From Paracoccus tegillarcae (lineage in GTDB: Bacteria > Pseudomonadota > Alphaproteobacteria > Rhodobacterales > Rhodobacteraceae): a stretch of 64,000 nucleotides of DNA. How positions within the stretch are numbered: position 1 is the first letter of the stretch; the number at the start of each line of letters is the position of its first letter. Both the position numbers and the translations under genes were made by a program. The stretch is from positions 1 to 64,000 of the forward strand of contig NZ_CP025408.1 of assembly GCF_002847305.1 (NCBI RefSeq), in the 5' to 3' direction. Below are positions 36,326 to 42,858 of the stretch, in pieces. Below the pieces are notes generated by a model. That model made no database searches and was not told the origin of the DNA. It worked only from the letters and a program-made list of their open reading frames with translations.

Positions 36326-37183
36326 TTAAGCCACCTTCCGTTCAAAAGCGACCGGGCTTTTCCAGCCCAGTGCTGAGTGCCGTCGACGCGGATTGTAGAA
36401 CCCATTGATGTATTCGAAGATCGCCATCTCAGCGTGCCGCCGGGTTACCCATGACCGCCGCCAGATCAGCTCGGCCTTGATGGTTTTGAAGAATGTCTCG
36501 ACGGCCGCATTGTCATAACAATTACCTTTGCCGCTCATCGAGACTTTGAAGCCATGCTGGCGCAGGATCTTCTGGTAGTCATGCGAACAGTATTGGCTGC
36601 CCCTGTCGCTGTGGAAGATGCAGCCTTTGGGTGGCGACCTGAAGGCAATCGCCATCTTCAAGGCCCGGATCGCCAGATCGCGCTTCATCCGGTTGCTGAC
36701 AGCCCAGCCGATCACGCGGCGGGAGTGCAGGTCCAGGATGACTGCCAGATATAGCCAGCCCTCGCGGGTCCAGATGTAGCTGATGTCGCCCGCCCATTTC
36801 TGGTTGGGCCCGGCTGCACTAAAGTCGCGATCCAGCAGGTTCGGGGCGATGTTGAACGTATGGGCGCTGTCGGTCGTGGCTTTGAACTTACGCGTTCTTT
36901 CAACGATGATCCTGTTTTCGCGCATCAGGCGACCGACGCGTCGATGCCCGACATCGACACCAACCTCTTTCAGCTCCTCTGTCATCCTCGGCCGACCATA
37001 GCTGCCCAAGCTCAGACGCGACTGTTCCTTGATATGCGCCAGAACGACCATGTCCATGCGCTGCCTGTGGCTGGCTGGGAGGCTGCGGAAGGCCCGTAAT
37101 CCACGCGGGCTGACATTCATCACCTGGCAAAGCCGGTCGATCGGGAAGGCCCCGCGCTGTTCTTCGATGAACCTGAACCTCAC
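36326..37183 (-). CDS. IS3-family transposase orfB
   Basis: 285-residue DDE integrase-type transposase. RFRFIEEQRGAFPIDRLCQV starts it, then LSLGSYGRPRMTEELKEVG (HTH_21), GPNQKWAGDISYIWTREG with the first Asp, CIFHSDRGSQYCSHDYQ with the second, and MSGKGNCYDNAAVETFFKTI with the Glu. It is made mainly by -1 frameshifting from orfA: an A7 run (37213-37219 on the + strand) inside orfA shifts into a frame open straight through to this orfB. The annotated GTG start overlaps the orfA stop by 4 bp. Confidence 0.92.
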   Translation of the reverse strand: MRFRFIEEQRGAFPIDRLCQVMNVSPRGLRAFRSLPASHRQRMDMVVLAHIKEQSRLSLGSYGRPRMTEELKEVGVDVGHRRVGRLMRENRIIVERTRKFKATTDSAHTFNIAPNLLDRDFSAAGPNQKWAGDISYIWTREGWLYLAVILDLHSRRVIGWAVSNRMKRDLAIRALKMAIAFRSPPKGCIFHSDRGSQYCSHDYQKILRQHGFKVSMSGKGNCYDNAAVETFFKTIKAELIWRRSWVTRRHAEMAIFEYINGFYNPRRRHSALGWKSPVAFERKVA

Positions 37184-37455
37184 GGCTTTTGGCCCGCGAA
37201 GAACTGGGTGGCTTTTTTTAGGATGTCCCTCTCCTCCTTGAGGATACGGTTCTCGCGCCGAAGCCGTTCGTTCTCACGCGCCAACTCGCGATCCTCGGCT
37301 GAGACTACGTCCGTGTCCCGGTGTGCGTTCACCCACTTATTGAGGGTCGACAAGCCGACCCCAAGATCATCCGCAACTTGACGCCGCGAAAGCCCGCTGG
37401 TCAGCGCAATCCGCACTGCATCCTTGCGAAATTCATCCGTCCTGACTGTGCCCAT
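37180..37455 (-). CDS. IS3-family transposase orfA
   Basis: 91-residue DNA-binding subunit. GTVRTDEFRKDAVRIALTSG and LSRRQVADDLGVGLSTLNKW form the helix-turn-helix; ENERLRRENRILKEERDILK is the leucine-zipper coiled coil for dimerisation. The slippery A7-G lies at ILKKAT near its end and would feed ribosomes into orfB. ATG at 37455 has AGGAGAT upstream. Confidence 0.92.
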   Translation of the reverse strand: MGTVRTDEFRKDAVRIALTSGLSRRQVADDLGVGLSTLNKWVNAHRDTDVVSAEDRELARENERLRRENRILKEERDILKKATQFFAGQKP

Positions 37456-37500
37456 GGTTCATCTCCTTTGCTGCACATTACGTGGTCAAAGGAGCGGCAC

Positions 37501-37879
37501 CAAACCGCGACAGGTCCAGTCCTGAGGCGCGAGCCAACGGTGCCGTCGATCTTCGACATCTGCGGCGTGGCGGAGCTACCGTGGGTAGAGCAGCCGGAGA
37601 GTGTTTTTGATTGACAAATTGCCAACCAAGCGTGGAGATCGAAAGCCGTTAGTGGCCTCCTACAACTGAACTAGGAGAAATCCCGCAACCGAGGTCAAAA
37701 TTCGCCGCTTTGCCATTTGGGGCGTTACCGTTAGTGCTGACAAACTCAACTGGTCAGAGCTGTTCCAGACATCAGATGCCCATGGAAGCCCTTGGTCAGC
37801 CAGACAGTATTTACGAGCTGGTGCAATTCAGCTTGGCCCGCGAAATCGCGAATGCCGAAATAAAGTTGACTATCCAATA
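37501..37879. other. Gap between IS and SEC-C gene, no supported gene
   Basis: 379 bp. A short + frame around 37525-37613 reads VPSIFDICGVAELPWVEQPE, which has coding character, but it has no start and I cannot place it; it may be a relic cut by the IS. The remainder is AT-richer than the rest of the window and carries nothing I recognise. Confidence 0.4.
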
Positions 37880-38902
37880 CTACTTGCAATTATTCACTGT
37901 AAGCCCAGACAAACAGGGACAAAGGTCATTCCTGTTGAACAAATGTGCTTGCCTCTTTCTAACGCGATGCATGGATTTCCTGTTTAGGGCGCTAACTTCA
38001 TTACTAAACGCATCAAGGTCTGAAAGAATTTTTGGAAGTTGATCTGTTATAGATCGCACAATATCTAGAGCCTTTGATAGGCAGTCCACCAGGTCTTTCG
38101 CTCCAGAAAATTCGTGCCTTCCAAGTGAAATCTCTCGCGTCAAATGACGTGTGCCCCAAGCGTCCGTGCGCGAAGCTGCATGCTTTGTAGTCGCGAAAAG
38201 GTCACCAACGTTTGGGTGTAAGAATTCACATAGAACATCATACGCAACACGGCTTCCCGGAACCCGCTTTCCCAATTTATCAACATGGTTCAGTATTTGA
38301 TTTGCGGAAACGTCCATGAATTTTTCTTTTGGCTCATAACTAAGCTCTCGGGCCTTGGCAGTCGTAAAGTCCGAACCTGCCAGCTTTTGCCAATCCATTC
38401 GTGTTCCGTACAGGCTTTTCCCAATGAGTTCTGCGATGCTGGTCTCATAGAACACTTCATGAAATCCCCTTTCTTTCGCTTTCTCTCGCCATGGCCCAGA
38501 AAGTTTAGACCTAACGGTCTCCGCCAGCGATGCCCTCTCAATCAACCCCCGAAGCAGCGAAAGCGAAACGATGGCCGAGCCCTCGTCAATTGATGATATC
38601 GCTCCTTTCGCATGCTCGTAGCAAGCCAACCGAGATACATGAACGAATCCATTTATCTGCTGTGCGTAAAGAGATTGATTATAGATCGAGGCACGGATTG
38701 CGCCATTCGAGTGTCCCGATGGAACGCCATGTTTCCCGGAGCCAAACCAGTCTGCCATGCTATTTGCCACAGGGACAGCTTGAGCTTGGCTTACCATCCG
38801 AAATGTATAGCTGCGCCGAGTTGAAGTGAATGCGGCTTCGGAAAATGACTCGAGAGAGGCTCGAACGCACTCCCAATCCAAGGAGACAGAATTATCTTCC
38901 AT
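37880..38902 (-). CDS. Accessory protein with a C-terminal SEC-C-like zinc motif
   Basis: 340 residues, function unknown. The central part is helical, with AIVSLSLLRGLIERASLAET and VAYDVLCEFLHPNVGDLFAT, reminiscent of DUF5677/HEPN-like accessory proteins. The C terminus, RNDLCPCLSGLTVNNCK, is a degenerate SEC-C motif: the C-x-C and final C are kept, but the usual Gly-Ser-Gly-Lys loop is altered. Codon use is less GC-rich than its neighbours, and it lies between an IS and tRNA-Ser, so it was probably acquired. SEC-C tails occur on several stress and anti-phage proteins, but no partner gene is visible. Start ATG 38902. Confidence 0.7.
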   Translation of the reverse strand: MEDNSVSLDWECVRASLESFSEAAFTSTRRSYTFRMVSQAQAVPVANSMADWFGSGKHGVPSGHSNGAIRASIYNQSLYAQQINGFVHVSRLACYEHAKGAISSIDEGSAIVSLSLLRGLIERASLAETVRSKLSGPWREKAKERGFHEVFYETSIAELIGKSLYGTRMDWQKLAGSDFTTAKARELSYEPKEKFMDVSANQILNHVDKLGKRVPGSRVAYDVLCEFLHPNVGDLFATTKHAASRTDAWGTRHLTREISLGRHEFSGAKDLVDCLSKALDIVRSITDQLPKILSDLDAFSNEVSALNRKSMHRVRKRQAHLFNRNDLCPCLSGLTVNNCK

Positions 38903-39499
38903 TCAGCGTAAGCTCCCGTCGTAACTCCCTTTCAGGCTACTTCATGAGTCGCGGGTTCACCACGTCCATACACAGCTACGGCGATCATTTTGTTGAGGCA
39001 CCACCTGGTGGCGAGGGGGTTCCGATTCCAGCCCAAAGCCCCACCATCGATCCTTTTCGTGCTGTCCCCCGGGTGACTTATTATACGGAATCCGCAAATC
39101 GCATTGGAGGCGGCAAAGTGGGCAGATGTGTCAGTTCGACTGAGGTCTTCCTTTGGGTAGGAAAAGGGTATGCGAACCATCGCCAGAAACGCGCCGCCTT
39201 ACGCTGGCATCCCGAGCAACGCGCCTACCGCGCGTCCTGTCTATCTTGCCATCGATATCGTTCGGAACGCGAATTTGGGTTTTGGCGGGGATCAACGACA
39301 GGCCATTGACAAATATAAGAAAAACGGGACCGAACCGGAACGGACGAGGTTCGCCCAAACTGAGACTGAGGGGCATTCTGAGCCCAGCTTTGGCCAGACG
39401 GCGCGTCTATGAGGTTCGGACGGTTCCCGCAAACCCCTTTGATAACACGGAAAATTCCGTGCCCATCGGGTCGGTGTCACTGGTTCGCAGTGGGGATAA
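38903..39499. other. Gap between SEC-C gene and tRNA-Ser, no supported gene
   Basis: 597 bp holding only open frames without family resemblance (for example 39170-39412, M-R-T-I-A-R-N...). No integrase fragment and no duplicated tRNA 3' end could be found by eye. It is likely the eroded edge of the accessory patch next to the tRNA. Confidence 0.4.
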
Positions 39500-39589
39500 T
39501 GGCGGAGAGGAAGGGATTCGAACCCTCGAGACGGTTCCCCGCCTACACACTTTCCAGGCGTGCGCCTTCGACCACTCGGCCACCTCTCC
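39500..39589 (-). tRNA. tRNA-Ser (GGA)
   Basis: 90-nt class II tRNA with encoded CCA. Acceptor GGAGAGG pairs with CCTCTCC, anticodon arm CACGC-CTGGAAA-GTGTG shows anticodon GGA, a long variable arm (GCGGGGAACCGTC) follows, and the T arm is GAGGG-TTCGAAT-CCCTT. It decodes UCC. Its 3' end faces the IS/SEC-C region, the usual orientation for integration at a tRNA. Confidence 0.96.
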
Positions 39590-39633
39590 GTCGGGCGGTG
39601 TAGCGCGAGGCGTTCATGCGCGCAAGGGTCGGA

Positions 39634-40266
39634 TCAAAGCTTGGAAATGCGTTGCTGCAATTCGCTCAGCTGACGACGTATTTCGGTCATGTCTTCCGCA
39701 TCGCCCGTCGGCGGTGCCTCGGGCGCGGGCTTGGCCTCGCCCTTTGTTGCCACAGGGTCTGGTGGCGTCGTCTGATCTTGTTTCTGGCGATCGCTATCGT
39801 CCGGCTCTGGCCCGGAATTGGCGCCGCGCCAGCCGCCCATCATCGCCTTCAGGAACAACTGCTGCTGGCGTTGCAGCGCATCGAAGCCCGGCATCGAGGT
39901 CATGGGCGTCGGTATCGTTGTCATATTTTCCATCAGCTTCGACTGACCATCGCGCAGCATCTCGAAGCTGGCGGCCAGGAACTGCGGGACAACCGATTGT
40001 GCCTGCGTCGTGTAGCTGCGGACAAGATCCGTCAGTACGTCGATGGGCAGGACATTTTCGCCCCTGCTTTCGTGCTCGGCGATGATCTGCAGCAAATATT
40101 GGCGGGTCAGGTCATCGCCTGATTTCAGATCGATGATCTTGACCTCGCGCCCCTCACGGATGAACAGGGCAATATCTTCCAGCGTCACGTAATCGCTGGT
40201 CTCGGTGTTATAGAGCCGCCGACTTGCATAACGCTTTATCAGCAGCGGCGTTTCGGTAGCGGCCAT
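39634..40266 (-). CDS. phaR: Polyhydroxyalkanoate synthesis repressor PhaR
   Basis: 210-residue regulator that binds both DNA and nascent PHB granules, repressing phasin synthesis until polymer is made. [20 protein letters not shown] is the PHB/PHA accumulation regulator DNA-binding domain, then [20 protein letters not shown] and [32 protein letters not shown] is the granule-binding helix; the C-terminal third is Pro/Asp-rich linker ending in a coiled coil ([16 protein letters not shown]). ATG 40266 gives the family N terminus; the longer frame to 40329 does not. TGC-rich repeats upstream suggest autoregulation. Here it is parted from phaP by 2 kb. Confidence 0.95.
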   Translation of the reverse strand: MAATETPLLIKRYASRRLYNTETSDYVTLEDIALFIREGREVKIIDLKSGDDLTRQYLLQIIAEHESRGENVLPIDVLTDLVRSYTTQAQSVVPQFLAASFEMLRDGQSKLMENMTTIPTPMTSMPGFDALQRQQQLFLKAMMGGWRGANSGPEPDDSDRQKQDQTTPPDPVATKGEAKPAPEAPPTGDAEDMTEIRRQLSELQQRISKL

Positions 40267-40734
40267 ATTCTCGCGCACCCCGCGTTGTTGCATTTGCAGC
40301 ATGATGGGCGCAGCAGCGCCAAAAGGCAAAAGAAAAAGCCATGCTGCACGCTGCGTTGTCCCGCAGTCACAGCACGGAGACCGTGCACTAGCAGGTCGAT
40401 TTTGCGCTGCGGCGCGGCAATAGTACGAAAGTCAAACGGATAAGTCCCGACGCGCACATCCTGCAGATTAACCGACTGAATGGCATTTGGGGCGACGCAA
40501 TTGCCTATGCGCTTCCTGGAGCCCATCCTCATGACCAGCAGAGGCATGAGTGGGAAAGCGCTTCGCTTCTTGCTGCGTTCGATCACAACAAGCGCAGTGA
40601 ACAATCAACCCCCTCAAGTAGTGGATTGTAACATTCGCGGAAAAGCGGCGAAGCGCGCCTCAATTGGCCGATCCCCGATCGCGCGCGGACGATGGCCTCA
40701 GCGTGTCGCGCTGCGACGGGAATGAAACCGCATT
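40267..40734. other. phaR upstream region and remnant DNA
   Basis: 468 bp. Near phaR (40285-40375) there are several TGC/GCA half sites (TTGCATTTGCAGCATG, ATGCTGCACGCTGCG) that could serve PhaR autoregulation, although no perfect CTGC-N3/4-GCAG box is present. The part from 40400 to 40734 has overlapping open frames without recognisable homology; it is probably non-coding or eroded DNA brought in with the VOC/TetR pair. Confidence 0.4.
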
Positions 40735-41166
40735 TTACTGTTGAGGTACGGGAAAGCGGTCCCAGTAACCGGCCTCCGGTTCGGTCTGCTGAACCACGTC
40801 GATGAGGACACCGGCCGGATCGCGCATCATGAAACGGCGCTGGCCCCATGGCTCGTCAGTCAGCGGGTGAACGATTAGGGCACCATCCCCTGCGAGGCGA
40901 TCGAACATAGCCGCCGAGTCAGGCACCTGAACTGTCAAGATCATCCCCCGCCCGTCGAAGGACTCGGGGCCTGGCGGATTCGAGGGGTGGTCGGGATGCA
41001 TGAACGCAAGCGTTGCGCCGCGTGTGCCATCCTCTCCGGGCGCCGCTAGATAGACGAACCAGCCCGCCTCGAATTGCACGTCAAAGTCAAAGTGGCGAAC
41101 GTAGAAATCCCGCGCTTCGAAAAGCCGGGCTGTGGTGATCAGAGGGTAAAGGTCATAAATCGGCAT
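40735..41166 (-). CDS. VOC/glyoxalase-family protein
   Basis: 143-residue vicinal-oxygen-chelate fold protein. PIYDLYPLITTARLFEARDF and YVRHFDFDVQFEAGWFVYLA form the first beta-alpha-beta-beta-beta unit, and LTVQVPDSAAMFDRL and FMMRDPAGVLIDVVQQTEP the second. VOC proteins range from glyoxalases to bleomycin- or fosfomycin-type resistance proteins, and the substrate cannot be told here. It is divergent from a TetR regulator with a palindromic operator, so it is likely the regulator's target. Confidence 0.85.
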   Translation of the reverse strand: MPIYDLYPLITTARLFEARDFYVRHFDFDVQFEAGWFVYLAAPGEDGTRGATLAFMHPDHPSNPPGPESFDGRGMILTVQVPDSAAMFDRLAGDGALIVHPLTDEPWGQRRFMMRDPAGVLIDVVQQTEPEAGYWDRFPVPQQ

Positions 41167-41350
41167 CGAGTGCTCCTTTACGGTGTGCGTCGCTAACGGC
41201 TCAGACGCAGATTGCGACAATGCTGGTGTGATTGTGAAAACGCCGCCGTCGCATCGACGAGGCGGCCCCACGACGTAAGCGCTGAATGTGTATGCGGTCG
41301 TTTCATGCTGGCGCCCTTCCCTTTCCAGGGCTTGCTCTCGGATCAGTTTA

Positions 41351-41384
41351 CATACACAGTGTATGTATATGTCAATATACATAC
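41351..41384. promoter_or_regulatory. Overlapping perfect palindromes, TetR operator
   Basis: Two perfect dyads share 5 bp: CATACAC-A-GTGTATG (41351-41365) and a 24-bp repeat with arms GTATGTATAT / ATATACATAC around GTCA (41361-41384). They end 11 bp before the TetR ATG at 41396. The repeats are AT-rich in a GC-rich genome, which points to specific protein binding; the adjacent TetR protein is the obvious ligand. Confidence 0.8.
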
Positions 41385-41395
41385 AGGCTGCATGT

Positions 41396-42016
41396 ATGCA
41401 AGAAAAGTTTTCAAACGCAGATCGTCGCGAAGGCACGCGTCGTGCCTTGCTTGGTGCCGCCCGCGAACTTTTTGGCGCGGCCGGCTATGCCGCGACCGCG
41501 ACGCCCGATCTGGTCAAGCGCGCCGCCGTCACCCGCGGCGCGCTCTACCATCACTTCGCAAACAAAGAGGCGATCTTCGAAGCCGTTATCGAGGCCGAAG
41601 CTGCGCAGATCGCGGCAGAGGTGGCTGTGGAATCCAGCGACGGCGGCACCCCCCTTGCAAACCTTCAGGCAGGTGCGAAGGTCTATTTTGAGGTCATGCG
41701 CCGACCGGGGCGTGTGCGCCTCATGCTGCTCGACGGGCCAGCCGTCCTTGGTCCTGAAACCATGCGACAGATCGATCTTAGGACAGGCGGGTTGGAATTG
41801 CGGCGAGGGATCGCTGAGGCTCTAGGGCCGCGTGCGAAAGACAATGACGCCGTGGCAATGGCTGACCTGCTATCCGCGATGTTCGAACGCGCCGTCCTCG
41901 CAGCCGACGGGGGCGCTGACAGCAAGAGCTACGAGCAGGCGATCACCCGGTTGCTGGAGCTTTTGATCAAGTATCATCCGGATGAACAAACAGCCGGCGA
42001 CAGGCAGGATAGCTGA
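41396..42016 (+). CDS. TetR-family transcriptional regulator
   Basis: 206-residue repressor. The HTH is in RRALLGAARELFGAAGYAAT and RAAVTRGALYHHFANKEAIF, with the classic G-A-L-Y-H-H-F recognition end. The C-terminal part (AKVYFEVMRRPGRVRLMLLD, LLSAMFERAVLA) forms the ligand and dimer domain. The ATG at 41396 is preferred because longer readings would start inside the operator. It is divergent from the VOC gene and likely represses it and itself. Inducer unknown. Confidence 0.9.
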   Translation: MQEKFSNADRREGTRRALLGAARELFGAAGYAATATPDLVKRAAVTRGALYHHFANKEAIFEAVIEAEAAQIAAEVAVESSDGGTPLANLQAGAKVYFEVMRRPGRVRLMLLDGPAVLGPETMRQIDLRTGGLELRRGIAEALGPRAKDNDAVAMADLLSAMFERAVLAADGGADSKSYEQAITRLLELLIKYHPDEQTAGDRQDS

Positions 42017-42183
42017 GCCCGTGTGATCCGCTCGGTGCAGTAAATTCTTTTCTACGATAAAATATGTAAGCTGCCTTTTGCGGAATGCCTGACGATCTTC
42101 CGCCTCGTCCGCATCGCGGTTGATTGGCCGACGGGGGCAGATGAGGCTCGTCGATGAGCTCCGCTGTTCGGGCGGCGCAAAGA

Positions 42184-42210
42184 AAAAGGGGCGCGTGATG
42201 CACCCCTTTT
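42184..42210 (-). terminator. phaP terminator
   Basis: Inverted repeat AAAAGGGG / CCCCTTTT (42184-42191 and 42203-42210), extended by GC pairs, 26 bp after the phasin stop. T tracts flank it on both strands, so it may also end the convergent TetR transcript. Confidence 0.8.
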
Positions 42211-42236
42211 CCCGAAACTTCCGCTTCTGTCAGCGA

Positions 42237-42689
42237 TTACTTGCTGGCAGCCGTGGTTGCTTTCTTGACGGCAGCCTGCGCGTCTTTGGTCGCTTTTTCA
42301 GCGGCTTTCTGAGCGTCTGCAGCAACGTCTTTGCCAGCCGACAGCATCAGGTCGACGGTGTCCATTTGGACTTTCTTGGCAACTTCAGCGAAAGCAGCGA
42401 TGTGCTCTGCGGCCAGCTCGGCCGATGCCGATGCGAAGTCGGACATTGCTTTGGCGTAGTCGGTGGGCTCTTGCTTGGAAGCAGCCAGTTCACCAACGCG
42501 AGCAATGCTGTCTTTGGTCCAGCGAGCCGAGATGTCGGTCGAACGCTCGGCAGCTTCCAGAGCCACTTTCGACAGTTTCTCGTTCAGAGCGGTTTGCGAT
42601 TTGAACGCATCCTGGATGGACGAAGTGTCAACCGGGAAGTTCGCAAACATGTCCTGGAAAGCTTTGGTGTAGTCGGGGGTCTTAGCCAT
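42237..42689 (-). CDS. phaP: Phasin PhaP
   Basis: 150-residue PHB granule coat protein. It is almost entirely helical: PDYTKAFQDMFANFPVDTSS, QTALNEKLSKVALEAAERST, SARWTKDSIARVGELAASKQ and EHIAAFAEVAKKVQMDTVDL match the phasin family. The C terminus (AEKATKDAQAAVKKATTAAS) is an Ala/Lys-rich coil. It binds the granule surface and limits coalescence. Two PhaR boxes lie upstream and a terminator downstream, so it is probably a single-gene unit repressed by PhaR until polymer titrates the repressor. ATG 42689 follows AAAGGAG. Confidence 0.95.
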   Translation of the reverse strand: MAKTPDYTKAFQDMFANFPVDTSSIQDAFKSQTALNEKLSKVALEAAERSTDISARWTKDSIARVGELAASKQEPTDYAKAMSDFASASAELAAEHIAAFAEVAKKVQMDTVDLMLSAGKDVAADAQKAAEKATKDAQAAVKKATTAASK

Positions 42690-42775
42690 GTCATATCTCC
42701 TTTACGGTGCTACGGTAAAAAAGGGTCATCCCACGCAACCGCAGCGTTAATTCGTTCGTGCAGCCAATATGCATG

Positions 42776-42815
42776 CTGCACTGCGGCATTTCAAGGAATT
42801 TTTGCTGCAATGCAG
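42776..42815. promoter_or_regulatory. Two PhaR boxes in the phasin promoter
   Basis: Box 1 is CTGC-AAT-GCAG (42805-42815), an exact CTGC-N3-GCAG. Box 2 is CTGC-ACT-GCGG (42776-42786), one mismatch. They are 29 bp apart, placed 87-126 bp upstream of the phaP ATG. The match to the published Paracoccus PhaR consensus and the location make PhaR repression of phaP very likely. Confidence 0.75.
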
Positions 42816-42858
42816 AAAAATTTCAGACTAATCGCGGGATTTCAGGCTAAGCCATTGA

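Larger units (their letters stand above)
36306..37500 (-). mobile_element. Complete IS3-family insertion sequence
   Basis: About 1.2 kb, bounded by inverted repeats GTGCCGCTCC (36306-36315) and GGAGCGGCAC (37491-37500). It carries orfA and orfB in the usual overlapping order. No clear target duplication is visible (ATTT on the left, CAAA on the right), so it probably recombined after insertion. It abuts the remnant of a different IS3-family element. Confidence 0.85.

Noticed and set aside
39170..39412. 80-residue open frame beside tRNA-Ser
   Set aside because: No ribosome site, no family resemblance and low-complexity polar composition; not convincing as an integrase remnant.
38840..39535. 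Possible att duplication of the tRNA-Ser 3' end
   Set aside because: A stretch near 38845 looks loosely like a T arm, but there is no run of identical bases long enough to call an attachment site.
39409..39603. Small frame containing [11 protein letters not shown] over tRNA-Ser
   Set aside because: Antisense translation of a tRNA-Ser gene, not a protein.
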